Notes: generated by a model from the sequence alone, not told the origin. A stretch of 64,000 nt of DNA from Byssochlamys sp. IMV 00236 (GCA_001931875.2 MSJH02000810.1:755535-819534); one strand, 5' to 3'. Shown: positions 47,680 through 62,100, counted from the stretch's first letter. Program-made: numbers and translations.

Positions 47680-49600
47680 TCATGACTGTGTATCTTGATG
47701 AGCCATTTCCCGATCCCACCAGGGGTCATTGGTTTTCGTGGAGAGGTCGTGTATATCGTTTCCGTTCGCCGTTTCGGTTCCGGTTGAGTGGGTTTCTCGA
47801 TCCATGCTATCCATCCATTGAAGAATCCCGGTGTTCATGCGAAGGATGTCAATCATAGCCAGTGCCAGTCCAATCCCGAGTGTATGCCCGATCCAGCGAA
47901 GGCACTCAATACACCACTCACCAAGCACACTATCACAGCCCTCGACCGAGCCAGCCAAGAACAGAGCCCAGAGTACTGTGAATCCTCCAACAGTAGACTT
48001 TGAGACAGAAACATCTCCGATATCAACGAAATCGACCCCATTGACGCTCGCACAACAATAGGGAACGCTGTAGCAAACATCCGCTGCCAGTTGCCTCAAG
48101 GTACTCCGAATATTACCACACTGAACTCTGAATTCGCTTGAAACGGAAACCGTGGCAGATTCACTGTGCATCAGCCACAGACGTGTCAGAATAATCTCGT
48201 TGACAAAAATTCGAGCAGCACGGCACTGGTTCCAGGCGCTACATATCCACAAATCCTCGTAGACATGATATCGGCCATTATATGGGTATAGCCCATTCCA
48301 CCCAGTTCTCAGTTTATCGTTTCCTTCGGCGGCCTGGTTCGTACTATAAGCCCAATTGGGAGGAAGGCTGTTAACCCAAGCTAACAGCTCGCATTCGATA
48401 GAGCAGGCCGCTGAGAAGATCTCCGAATTATTGGTTATTGACTTGGACGCGATATCAGCGCGTAAATTACATAATTTGGCGACCGTTTCTGCGAGGCGAT
48501 CAAAATAAGTAGTCCCAGGCGCTTTTAAGAAAGCAGCTTTCCTCGACAACTCTAGCACTAAGGCGGGCACACGCGTTTTCCTTTGAAGACAGGAGATGAG
48601 CTGCGGGAAATGTTAGTAAGAGTGATTATTAACCCTATCCCTATGATGACGCACAATTTGGTTTCTTAGCTGATGGAACATGCGCATTCCTGATTCATCC
48701 TCAAGCCGGCTGGCGCCTCGTAACTGGAAGAGTGCCATAGCGCCTCTGACGTGGCCAGTCCAATTATCTGCCGTGGCAGGATTCGTGCAAGTGACAAGCT
48801 ATCTTCAATGTAAGATTCTGGGAAGTAGATGCGAGGGATATATCTCACCTCAAATATGCCTAGAAGAATCGAAGCGGTGAACGTCAAATCTGTTTTCGCT
48901 TGGCCAGTGTCCGCAAGTGCTCCTTTGATCAGACGCAAAGCAGCTATATAGTTCTCTCTTGCTGATACATGGAATTCAGGGGCGTTATGAATATTCGATA
49001 GTGTCGCGGAGCCGATTGATGCAACACCAGCCATTAAAGCCTTTCCCCCTAAAGAATCGTCTAGATTAGGGGCGAAAAGCACACCCTTCTGCATCAGGGA
49101 CGCCGCAAGCCACGCAAAATTAGCGAAGAAGAAATTTGTGGCCTGTTCCGTGATAGGCGCCGAGATCCATCGGAGCCTTAACGGGTCACAATCGTAGTTG
49201 TACCGCTGCGACTCGACAGCAGTGGCAGGTCGAAGTATAACCCGCTTATCCGAGTTTGCGTCATTCTCGAAAGAGCATGAAGTGCGTTTTTTCTTTGATA
49301 GATGCGACGCCGCTTTCGATAATTTTGTTTCTTTCGCCTTTCGCACCACATCCTGGGTCTCATCACGAAACAGGAGCGAAGGCTCATCTCGATACCCAGG
49401 ACAGGCACGATTAGCCCTAGTGCACTGCAAACATGCCGGTCTGGTCTGGTCGCACTGGAAGCCCAAGTCAGTAAGCATTGCGAGAAATACGGGCTACGGC
49501 TCAACCCATTAGGGTTGACTGTCACTTGGCGCATACTCACTCCTATCTTTCTCGCGCGGCATTCTCCACATCCTTTAGATGGCTTACCGCAGTACACCAT
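47680..49600 (-). CDS. Zn(II)2Cys6 transcription factor, probable cluster regulator
   Basis: A 576-aa fungal binuclear-cluster regulator from four exons: 49600-49541, 49454-48849, 48798-48655 and 48600-47680. The zinc cluster is split by the first intron and has all six Cys in CX2CX6CX6CX2CX6C spacing, starting CGECRARKIG at residue 11 and continuing DQTRPACLQCTRANRAC. A Lys/Arg/Ser linker follows, then a helical fungal-TF middle region (WLAASLMQKGVLFAPN, NYIAALRLIKGAL, LFQLRGASRLEDESG) and a C-terminal activation-like half. It is intact, on the same strand as the PKS-NRPS and 550 bp from its 3' end, so it is the obvious candidate pathway activator. This is inferred from position only. Confidence 0.88.
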
Positions 49601-50150
49601 CGTGGATAGCCTGCCTGCCTACCTAGTTGTACACACCCGTGATACAGGCCACGAGGAGCTCATCTAAGTATCAAACGGGGTTTCTAGGGAACACTCCTTC
49701 ATTATTGAAGAGATAAGGGGGCGCTTGTGAACGACGATTGCGATGTCTCGATGCAGGCAGTAATTTTGTTGATCATGTCAGACTCAGCCACTGAGACGGC
49801 GCTAACCCAAAGACAGCAACGCAGCGCGTTGCATTAGTGCTTATGTTGGAGCCCATCATCAACGGGATAGGGATATCGGTGATTCGCAAGTGGCATTGTG
49901 GTCATTCTATTCGTATATTTGGCTTTTTCTGACGTGAGGGGCAGGACCTTGTATTGGAGTGGTTACCACACGGTAATTATTATATAGTTTAGCTAGTATA
50001 TTGCCATGGCAAAGTCAGATATTCACAGTGTTTCTATGTTCTGTGGCTTTGAAGTGAATGTACTATCATGTAATAATAGTGACTTTATACACACATATAT
50101 TTATATGCCGACGTAACGAAGTAGGGTTCTGTGCTAGCGGGGATGGTCCA
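49601..50150. other. Intergenic between regulator and synthase
   Basis: 550 bp: upstream region of the regulator and 3' region of the PKS-NRPS. AT-rich from about 49970 to 50120. No palindromic CGG..CCG site stood out. Confidence 0.45.
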
Positions 50151-53100
50151 TCAACGACGCAATTCACCGACAACATCTCCGTTCTGGTCCTTTAGGAGAA
50201 ACATATCCATCGACGCAAAATGATAAGAAAACCCTGCCGATTTCGCTTTCCCAACCCAGATATGGGCCGGTATTTCCTGGTACCCCTTTTGTCTAATTGG
50301 TATCGCCTCCTCCAATGCCTGGACCACCTCATCCATTGTCATCCGCACAGTGCTAAAGTGCATTTGGTAGCGAACAAGTGGATTCTGCTGACTAGCGGCA
50401 GAATTGGCAGTGCTATATATCTGCGATACCACTGCTCCTTCCACGATATCTTCTGCGAGTTGTCGTACGGGAATCAGATCCCACTGGCCGCCCCACGTGT
50501 CTGATGATGGAATGAGCTTTATCCGGGAGATGATCGAGATGAATTCCTGGAAAATGCGTTCCTTCTCGGTGTTTTTATCATCGTCGTTTCTGTGTCCCTC
50601 TAGGCCCTCACTCGATGCCGGAGGAGCCATTCGATGAATGTACACTGGTAATCCCAAGTGCCGGGCGGCTGCATTCTCCAAGTATCTCTCACTAACCCAT
50701 TTCGATGCCACATAACCCATGGAGCCGTCCGTAGGGGGCCTGGAGTTCGCGTCACGATAGCAGCTACTGCTTGTTGACAAGAAGTGAATAGGAATGGCCT
50801 TTCCATGATCACGGCGAGCATAAGCGGCCAATCGAACGAGTTCCTTGGTTGAAAGCACGTTTACGGCGCGGAGGGAGTCATAACGGCCCCAGAAAGAACG
50901 GTTCGCGCCCGAGTGAATGATGACGTCCGTTTCTTTGGACAGTAACGCAAAAGTATTTTCAGGTAGGCCGAGAGCAGGAGATGCCAAATTTCCCTCGTGG
51001 ATAATGACCTTGGTGGTTTCCGATGTCATTGAGCGCATTTTCTCCCGTGCAGCGCCCTCCCGTACGGCAACACAATGGATGCGCGATACTCGATCATCCG
51101 AAATCAATTTCTGCAGGATAGAGCTTCCAACAAAGCCAGAAGCACCTGTCAGGAGAACAGTTTGTGGCTGACCACTGTTCTGCGTCGCTTCTCCCGGAAT
51201 GATCGATAGGATATCCTCGTCCGCGGCAATCTCTGCGTCCCAATCGATTGCATGTTCATTTAACCGATTGTTAATATGGATAGCGATGTCTTCCAGCGTA
51301 CTTGATTCGATCAGATCTACCAAGGGCAGGAAAACACCAAAAATATCTCGGATGCGGGCCTGTAGCCGAACGGACAGAAGAGAATTTCCTCCTACGTAGA
51401 AAAAGTCGGTCTTTTTGTCGATAGGTACTGCGGCAGTGATTTCCTTTGGAAGCATTTCTACCCATATTTCTCTGAGAGCGACCTCCGTGGCGTTCAGACA
51501 GTTCTGTTCACCGTCAATGTGATGTGTCTGAGGCAGAGGCATGTTGTCGATTGCCCGTCGATGAACCTTCTTGTGGGGAGTTAGAGGGATTCCATCATCA
51601 AGTGGAATCAGCATCGTTGGGATCATGTACTGTGGAAGAGAAAGACGGCCAAGCAGATGAGAGAGTTCCTCCTGACTGAGTGACTGTCCTGGAGCGAATT
51701 CGACGAATGCAAGCAGAATCCGAGACTCGTTGCCTTCACCGCGAACAGATACTACAGCTTGAGAAATTGCACCATCCGATGCCTTGATGATTGTGTTCTC
51801 AATATCCTCCAGCTCGATTCGTATACCGCGCAGTTTGACCTGTGTGTCGCCGTCGACCCGACAGACAAAGACCAGGGAGCCGTCCTCCTGCAAATAACCG
51901 ATGTCGCCAGTCCTATATATTTTGGTCCAGCCTGCTGCAACGAATTCTGATGACGCATGAGGGTCAGTGAAGAACTTATCGTTGGTCAGCTCCGCATTGT
52001 CGAAATATCCCACTGCAACCCCGGCGCCTCCAACCACGATCTCTCCCACAACTCCCGGAGGGAGTACGTTCAACTGGTTATCTACCACGTAAATAGAACT
52101 GTTGGGGATTGGACAACCAACGGGGATAATGCCCGTATCGTCTGATGGCAAGTCCATCTTTGTGCAGTAGATGGTTGTTTCCGCAGGTCCGTAACAGCTC
52201 AGCAGACGGAGACCAGGTAGATGTAAATCCTGAAAGGCTTTTCGTAAAGCACTTGTCCAGCGTTCACCGGCAATTATCGCCCGAGTCCACTTTCTGGCTG
52301 ACAGCAACATAGGTTTACCGTACGTGATCCAGCTGGAGTATTCAGAGGGAGTAGCCGTGGTACTGGTGATATGCTCCTGGGCAATGATTCGCGCCAACTC
52401 GCGGGGATCCAAACGCTGCTCAGCAGAAGCAACATAGATAGAACCGCCACCCGTGAGGCCTGTCAAGATCTGATCTAGTGACAGGTCAAAACTGTAAGCG
52501 CTCTGCTGCAAGACAGTATGTCTGCTGAGATCGCCGGTCTTCTGATAACCTTCGAACAGATTTCTCAGGCTGGAGTGGCTGATTTCAATTCCTTTTGGTG
52601 TCCCGGTAGATCCGCTGGTGAAAAGGATGACGGCCGTGAAAGATCCAGCAGCTTTATTCGTATGACGAGCTAACAATGGGGCCCGCGCAGCTGTTCGGAC
52701 GTCGATCATAGATCCGTTAAACCCGAGAGAAGGAGCATGAGCGAGTGTATCCGTAGTGCAGAGCACGGCATCTGGCTTGCAGTTGGTCACAATGGATGCC
52801 AGTCGGGATAGGCTATTGCGACTGTCCAAGGGCAGGTATATACCCCCAACCTTCCAGATAGCCAGCAGAGAGCATATCCACAGAGCGGATGGCTCCTGGA
52901 ATACTGCGATCCTGCTCCCTGGCTCTATCCTGGCCTGCTGCAGCTGATCAATGATCGCGTCCATTTTCAATGACATATCGCGGTATGTCATGACGACACC
53001 CAAGCCATCCCGAAGGGCGACGTCCTCGGGGTATTGAGTGGATATATCGTCGATTCGGTGAGACAAAGTTTCTGGCCATTCTGAAGTAAACGTTGGCCCT

Positions 53101-56100
53101 GAAATTTGACAGATATCAGCATATTTCGTAAATTTATTTTTAAATACCAGAGGGTTAACTTACCTCGTCCATGGCGGATAGACTTCCATTTTTCATTCTC
53201 TGAAAACAGAGGAGCGTTGCTAGTCTCTGCCTTGAAGTCATTCGCAAAGAAGTGGATCAGGTGCACATAGCTCCGAAGAAGGGTTTCTGTGTGCTGACGT
53301 GAATACAATGATTTCTGTGTCTGGAGCTTGATAGAGATATCTGAGCCAGAGAAGTCTGTGATATCCAGCAGTAAGTCGTATGCCGTGCGGCCCATGATAC
53401 GTTCACCCTCGGCCCGACAATTCAGCATCGGCGGACTTTTGACGGCGAACTGTCGGTAGTCCAAGAGAACCTGGAATAGGGGACTGTAGGTAGACGAGCG
53501 CGGTATATTGAGATCCTCGATTAGAACATCAAAGGGGAACCTTGAATGCTCCAAACAGGAGTAGACCAGATTCCTGGCCGCAGCAAGCACGCTGTCAAAA
53601 GCTCCATTTGGAGCATTGAAGCGTAATGGAAGCAAGTTCAGCAAGAATCCGACCGTTGTCAGTGTGTTGACATCGTGCCGATTGGCGTCTGCAATTCCGA
53701 TGCACAAATCTTCTACGTCCAGGTACCGGAAGAGCAGGACCTGTAAAGTAGCCAGGAAAAAGTGGAAGATAGTGGATCTGTTTTCACGACACCTTGTCCG
53801 GATGCTCTCCGCAGTAGCACGGTCTAAGATTATTGACGCTTCTTCATGTTCATATCTCATCACTGGCTTTCGGCAGCTAACGTTGGCGAGTGGGAAAAGA
53901 GGAAGAGGTTCAGGGATGTCAGGATACATATTCCGCCAGAAGGCTCGTTCCTTATCCGTCTGGCCATTCTCAACCTCACGCCGCTGCTGTACAGCAAAAT
54001 CAGTGAACTGTCGACGAATAATGGGCAAAGGCTGGTCCCGGTAGAGCATATCAATCTCAGTGAGGAGAACGTTGAAGCTGAATCCATCAATAGCAATATG
54101 ATGCATCCCAAAAACTAAAATGTGGTCTTCTGGTGACAAGGACAACATCAGCATTCGTATCGTCTCACCACCTTCAATGTCAAAGCTGTAATCGAGCAAG
54201 TCATTAGTAACAATAAGAGCCTCGTCTTCGTGAGTAATCTTGTTCACTTCAAGCTGCAACCGCGACTCTACCATAACTCCCTGGGTTGGCTCATCCTGAC
54301 GCTCCTTATCAGCGTAAAAGGCTGTCCGGAAGGCCTCATGGCGGCTGCCTATCTGGCGGACGACCTCCTCGAATTTCTTAATATTGATCTTGCCGGTAAT
54401 CCGGGCCCGAAAAACAATATTGAAGCAGGTTTTGTCATCCAGGTATTGCCGCAAGAACCAGAAGCGTGATGATCCGTAAGACATCTTCTCCTTTCTCTGA
54501 AAGACCAGGGGCGAAGTCTTCTCTTCCACGTCAGGTATACTCGCCGTTGTATCAGTTGACTCATCAGGGGTAGAATTAGAGTCCAAGTGCGACTCTGATT
54601 CTCCGAAAGAGCCTGACCCTGAGTCTGAGCTCTTGTACATGGATGGCGGTATAGCATCGGCTGGCTTAGCAGGCGCATCCTTGGCGAGATTTGGGATAGT
54701 CTCATGGGAGAGCTCTGGAATAGCGTCAGAGATGAGAGCTGAGACCGTAGCGCCTCCAAGTATCTTGATGATGGGAATATCCAGGTTGAACTCGTTGGTG
54801 AACCATGAACGCATCTCAACCGCCACCAAAGAATCCACACCGAGTTCAACGATGGCCACATCTGCAGGCACAGCGTTCTCTGGTTGTAATCTCAGTTTCC
54901 TGTGTAGCATTGCCAATAAAGCATCTGTAGTGAAAATGGTCAGTCGTGGCACATGGTCATCTGGCCTGTTAATCACTAACCAAGGATGATATCAAAGACC
55001 TCCTTCTCAGATTGGGCGCCTAAAAGTCGATTCTTAACAGACGTAACTTGATGTCCGCCTTCTTGACCATCATTCTGGTTATGATGAACTCGGTAGTGAC
55101 TGAACTTTGGATCCTCGATCCAAGCTGGAGGGGCAGCGTCCTTGTGAGGGTCGCAGAATCGTAGACCAGCTGAAATCTCCGGGTTGCGACCGGAATTTGG
55201 CGGTCCAGCTAGGATAGCCTCGGCAAAGAAGTATAAGAAGTCCCGTTCAGACATGACTCCGTATCCCAAAATATCGAGGCGATTCAAGATTCCATGGTCA
55301 GTCCGGGTGATATATCCCACACCCTTGATTCCCGACAGGTTCATGACGCTACCAACCAAGCCGCGCTGACGCCTACCGTGTATCAGGCTTACCATAAAGG
55401 CATTTCCAGCTGCGTAAGCAACCTGGCCCGCGTTACCAGTGATATAGACAAGAGAGGAAAAGAGAACAAAGAATTCAAGATCGGTATGATCCGAGAATAG
55501 CTCGTCAAGGTAAATGCTTCCGTCTACCTTGGGCTGCAACGCCTGGTTCATGTCGTCAGAGTCCATGTCCATGAAGGCACCATCGCGCATGATCAAGGCA
55601 GCGTTCGTCACCCCTCCTATGGGAGGCATAGTGCGAGAGATTGTTTGGTACACTTCTATCAATGATTCCCGACTCGTGATATCCCTGCACGAATTAGCCC
55701 ACTGGACACAACTGTTAAAAGGGAATATTACAATGAGAAAACATTTACTATCACCCCATAAGTCAAGCTAACATGATCCAACCATTGCTGATCAACCTTG
55801 GGGTTCCGACTTGCTAGAGCAAAGTACTTGGCACCGCGCGAGATCATATAAAGGCATGTCGACAATCCCAGGTTTCCTGTCATCCCGATCAAGAAATATG
55901 TTTTGCAGTCGCTGAAGGTGACTTCTTCCATCGCCGAAGTTACTCGTGCCAGAACAGGTGCCGCGCTTGTCCAGTTAACCGCTTGAAGATTGCGACCCGC
56001 TGTTACAGGTTGCTTAGCCACATCGTGCAGCGCAATGTCTTCGAGGGTGTCAAGAGACACGTCCGAGATATTAACCGAAGATGCTTCATTGTAAGCGTCA

Positions 56101-59100
56101 AGAAGGGCTTCATGGATACTTTTTTCCATGAGTCCTGGATAGACGTAAGAACAGGACTTGAGGAAGTCAGTGATTGAGAGTCCATGGACTCCAATGGGCA
56201 AATGGTCGGTAATGCGAGATTTCACAGCATCTTCGGAACAGGAAATGAATGCAGATACCTTGCTAGAAGCAAGTTTTCTCAAGTGGCGGTCTGGTGTGTG
56301 GGGATGGATATATGTCCAGTTATTATGAACGGCATCATCCCGTCTTGTTGTCGTAAAAACTGGATGTATGCCTTTCTGGGTAGCCTTTCGAGCAACAAAA
56401 TAGGCTATTAGTGGAGGTGGTTCATATACGATGATGGTACTGTTAGCGCCATTCTTCTCTGTGATAGAATTAGCGAGAAGTACACCGGCAACAGAAATAA
56501 GCATATTGCGTTCATGGTTCCTCGGGAGATTGCAAGCAACTACGCGAGTCCGTGGTACTGTCAGAACAGACTGGTGTTGCTCCGAGAGGATGAGGATAGA
56601 CGAATTAGACTCTCGGTCGATACCAGAGCACAAGTAAAAGTAGCCTAAATTTCCGACCTTCAGCGAGCATAGAGTAGAGTAATGAATCTTGACAGTGCAG
56701 AGTCCCCCCTGAAGAAGCATATATCTCGGGACAGGCGGAACGCGGTATTGTTGCAGGGCATATGATTCCTTGTCTGTGATGACTGCAATAGTCCGATCCT
56801 CAAGTGAGGCCTCGGCAGTAACGCGTCGCCTAATCGCGTTGTATCCACGATTTAGGAACTCGTTCGGTATATATCTTGTGATATAAACTTTGCCATCATC
56901 GATTGTAAGTTCGCGCTCGGTGCTCCAAAGAGGGCCGTAGCCGTCTCTCCAGGTACTAGCAATATGTAGGTGTAAAATAGCTTGAGCTAGTATTCGCGAC
57001 CGATCCTTGACAGCGGTGGATGGCTGGAAATTAAAGATCTGTGCGAAGATATGTGGCATCTCTGGGAGAAGGCAACGCACGAGGCCTTTCATCATGTTAC
57101 CATGGGGAAGCTCCCCATTGGCACCTTCAACGGCCCACAGCACAGTTTTGCAACGATCGAAGAGCTTTTGCAATGCCTGGAACTTACGTCGCGTCAAAGA
57201 GAGAAAGAACGGGGAATCCAGCTCCGTCACGCTGAGGACAAGTGGCCTCGACACGAGGGTGGCAGCATCAAGCTCATCCATGGACTTGATGGTGGTAATG
57301 CTTTTACAGAATGGCCCCAGCAATTCTTGGAGTTCTCGTACGGTGCGCGATACGGGGAACCGGTGGCCTCCAATTATCAGAAGATGGTCGATCACAATAC
57401 TGCTATTGCCCATTGGCTGACGCATGGTATTGATCTGGGTGTCGACTGCCTGGGTAACAAAGACTGAAAAGGGAACGGGGCCATCTGGTGTTGCAGTGTC
57501 AACACCGGAGAATCCAGTGGTTCGAAGGAGTGTGTCCCATTCACTCAAATCAAGGAAAGGTGTCCCATGACTGTGAAAGCTCTCCGGCAACCTATCCAAG
57601 GCACCGACGGTGAGACCAACCCTCAACGTATCTGGGTTGGTTACTTGCAGCACCAGCAAGTAGCCGCCTGGTCTCAGAAGAGCGCGAAGATTTCTCAAAG
57701 CCTGGGAATACTCCTGAACGCCATGTATACCATTAGGTGCAATTATGAGGTCGTATGAGCCACCAGAGAAACCTTGTGCTTGAAGGTCCTCATCAATGTT
57801 AATCTTCTTAGTCGAGAATAAGGTACGGTCTAGAGACCCAAACTCTTCATGTAGAGCGTCGAAGCTCGTATCAAATGAGTCGGTGCAGGTATATGCCGAG
57901 AAAGAGTTGCCAATATGGTTGATGATTGTCCTCGTGGCGCTACCATTTACCGTTTGCAGCTCCAGAATGGACGTTTGAGGGTAACGTCGAGTTATCTGGA
58001 AAGTAAGGGAAGCCAAATATTGCCGCGATTGTGATACACCGAAGGAAGCTTCATAGAAATCGCGTAGCCTGTTTATTTCAGTGGAGATTTCAGCATCCCC
58101 TGTTGGCTCAAAGGTCTCGCCGAGTGCCTTGATCCTCCTAACATCACTTTGATAGATGGAGCTTGGGCGGATGGCTCCTAATGCTGATTCTACATCGTCC
58201 CATGTATCCAAAAGCCATTGCTGCCTGCAGGTCGGATGTTCTCCTGACGCTATTATGTCAACTGCGCGCTGGGCCCAGATCCGGAACCCAGGCTTGTTTA
58301 CAGTTGATCCGAGAAATTTGCGCAGGTAGTATAGTGCTAATCGTTCAACCTGTATCGCTTCTATCTGGTCCTCACTTGTGGAAAGGATCGGTCTGAACAC
58401 GATATCGGCGTCTGGCGAAGCAATATACTGCAGGCTCTCTGCAAACATTTGGCGATCGTCTTTCTCTGTGGAAGGAGAGAGAGGCGTGACCTCCAGGCCT
58501 TCTACCTGACAGAAGGCGTTCTGGCCATTGTGCGGGAAGATATCCACATCGCCGGAGATTTGTCCACCGGGGGATATCTGGGAGTTTGCTGAAAAGGCTA
58601 GTGGAACATTCAGACCACCATTTCGCAGGCACCCAGCGGGATTGATCGTTACACGCCGGATGGTGGTGGGGATATGCAGCGTCCAAAGAGCGCCGTCTCC
58701 AGGATAACTGACAGCGGCAAAGATGGCTTGAAAGGCAACATCGAGAGCAGCAGGATGCAGAAGAAAGTCTTCAGAAGCATATTCTGTTCCATTCACGGTT
58801 TCCGCCGTGAGGATCTCTCCCATTGCTGCATCAGTGGTCCTCCGTAAAGAAGTGATACTCCGAAACAGTCCCGCGTAGTTGTATCCAAGTGACTGAAGAG
58901 AGGAATAGAACATATTTACGTCGACGTCAATCATACTCGAATCCATATCGGGGCGATCAATCAATGTCGATGACGAAGACTCTCCTAGCAACAATTTAAT
59001 CCTGCCATTTGCAACTGAGATGAAAGATCCATTGTCTTTCTGGGGACAGGTGTCACAAGTGAAGTCTGCACTAACAGCGGTCGCATCATCATCAGCAGAA

Positions 59101-62100
59101 TTAATGGTGACATTGGACAGTGTGGCAAGAATCTCGACCCCTTTTTCATCGTCGTAGAATCCCAACGCACGATGGATGTTGAAATTGGATATTTCGACAA
59201 TGTTAAGAGGCTGTGATCTATGTCCGGCAACGAAGCGAGCAGCTTCAACCGCCATGACCAGAAAACCAGCGGCGGGGAACAGTGTTTGACCCTGGATCTT
59301 GTGGCCATGTAGCCAAGAAATCTCATCTGGCTTCAGGTAGTTGCGCCAACGGTATTCACGGTCGTTACTGGTGGATAACCGCACCCCAAGCAAAGGGTGA
59401 GCAGGGTTATTGCGCAGACGATGCGATCTGGACTCTCGGGACTCGAACCAAAATGAACGGTCATGATCCCATGGATAGGATGGCAAGCCTCGGAGGAACA
59501 AGGGATCCTCCCCGTGGCCGAATAGCCGGTCATAGGATCGTAAGTCGACAGCAGATCGACCAAAGTAACGGCAGACAGATCCCACGGTTGAAGCTAGGGC
59601 ATCGATGCCGTCCTGGCCTCTGACAAGAGTTCCTACATATGGGAGGTTCAATCCAAGGATTTCTTCAATCACTGACGTTGCTGGACCTTTCAGCGCTGGG
59701 TGAGGCCCAACCTCAATGACCATTGTCGGTGTAGGACCATGCGTCAAGGCGGCCTCCAATGCCTGGGAAAATAAGACTGGATTGACCATGTTCTTAACCC
59801 AATACTGATGCTTCAGCTCATCGCATACATCCATCCTCTTGCCATTGTGCACCGAGGAATACCATCGGCAGCGGCCGTTTGGGTCTTGTATATCGATTCG
59901 ACATGCATCTAACGACTGTTGGTACGGCACAGAGCAAGGGACCATGTGATGGGAATGATAGGCTGTGTCCACCTTAAGCTTCCGGTTGAATTTATGTTCA
60001 TCTTCTAACACTTCTTTCACCTCATCGATTGCATCCATATCTCCAGATAGTGTTACACTGGAGGCTGAGTTGCAGGCGGCCATAACGACGCGACCTTCAA
60101 ACGCAGGGACTCCGCATAGCTCCTGAATATCCTCCAGAGTTGTTCCGGCCGCTAGCATCCCCCCTCGCTGACCCTGCGGTCCATGGGCTAGATGTGCATA
60201 TCGGCCACGGTAGTACGCTATACGAATAGCGTCGGTAGCATTGATAAATCCTGCAGCGTACGCAGCGCCTATCTCGCCGCTGGAATGACCGACAACAGCG
60301 TCAAAGGTAATATCAGCTTGCTTCAACATGTCGACAATAATTACCTGTATAGCTGTGCAGAGCGGCTGCGATAGCTCTCCTTCAGAAACTCGCGACTCGG
60401 CCGTAGACGCTAGCATCTGTTCTCTAAGAGACCACCGGGGCCTATCTGCTGCTGGAAGTCCCAGCAGGGCCTGTTCCAGCCTCTCAACGACTTGTTCAGC
60501 GAATGGAGATGTCGTGATGAGATCACGTCCCATAGTTGCCCACTGAGCTCCTTGGCCGGTGAACACGCCTAGAAGGGACTTCCTTTCCGGTGTTCTTCGT
60601 GTCAAAAAGTCCCCCTTATCATCTAGAGCGGACTGTAGCTTAGGGATAAGTGAATCTGTTGATGGAGCCGCGAACGAGGCCCGGAAAGGAAAAAGTGAAC
60701 GTCGATAATGCAGTGTCCAAGAGAGACGACGCAAATCTTCGTCAGGGTTATTCTTGATATGCTCCAGATACCGAGAGATCAGGTTTGATAATGACTTTTC
60801 CGAAGTGGCAGACAAAGTCAACGGCAATGTATTGACAGAAGAGCCTCCAGGTTGAAGCTGTGGCAATACTGTATTACAGCCATGATACTCTGGATCATAG
60901 CATTCGATGATAGCGTGAGCGTTGGTCCCGCCGAAACCAAAGCTATTGACACTGACCCGACGCACCGCATGTGTTGGTAGTGGTGGCCATTCTTGCGGTT
61001 CAGTCGGAATCCGCAGCTTCTCGTAATACGGCGCAATCTCCGGGTTGAGCTCTTTGAAATGAAGGTTAGGCGGAATGACACCATGTTGAACAGCGAGGGA
61101 CGCTTTCAAGACGCCAGCTAGACCGGCTGTCCCTTCCGTGTGGCCAACGATGGTCTTGATAGACCCGACAAAAAGTCTCTCGTCTGAGATATTGCTATGT
61201 CCCGTCTGGAAAAAAGCATTGTAGATGGCCTTGGATTCAACACCATCGCCTGCCTTTGTGCCAGTGCCATGAGCCTCGAAATACTGACAACGGTCAGCAG
61301 GATTGCGCAAGTCAAGGCAGGCACGTGTATATGTTTCTTGTATTAGTTTCGTCTGAGCCTCTTGACTCGGCATGGTAATTCCTGTGGTATGACCATCTTG
61401 ATTCACCCCCGTCTCGCGGATGATACATTCGATGCAATCGCCATCCGCGACAGCAGTACTAAGGAGCTTCATAACCACGGCGGCGGTTCCCTCACCACGG
61501 GCGTAACCGTTGGCATTGGCATCCCACATTTGCGACTTTCCGGTCGCGGAAAGCATATTGAGGTTTGTCTCGGCAATGAACATGTCTTATTTCTGTGTCA
61601 GCGCGAAGAGATAACCATCACGGGGGAGATAATTTACTTGGGCTGAATATCAGATTCGCGCCAGCGGCCACGGCCACTTTTGAAGTTCCCTCTCGCAAGA
61701 CTTGAACTGCTTGATGGACTGCCACTAGACTGGAGGAGCAAGCTGTATCAATTGTCATGGATGGACCATGCCAGTCGAACACGTAGGACACACGATTCGA
61801 TAATATACTACGGGCAATGCCAGTTGCCGCGTAGGTAGGGATTGCTTCTCAATCGTGGTACACGATTCCACCATAGTCATCGCACATAACGCCGACATAC
61901 ACGGCTGTAGTGGAACCTCGCATCTCCTCCAATGGTAGTCCGGCTGACTCTAAAGACTCGTATACCGTCTCAAGTAGCAATCGTTGCTGAGGATCGATCG
62001 CGTCAGCTTCACCAGCTTGTATCCCAAAGAACTGAGCATCGAATGCCCGAGGATCCTCTGATAATAGATAAGCATCAGTCACGTTGCTAGCACCGTGATA

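Noticed and set aside
61841..61870. Intron removing the premature TGA of the PKS-NRPS
   Set aside because: The only nearby GT and AG would make an intron under 25 bp, below any fungal minimum, and the flanking KS sequence reads straight through in frame.
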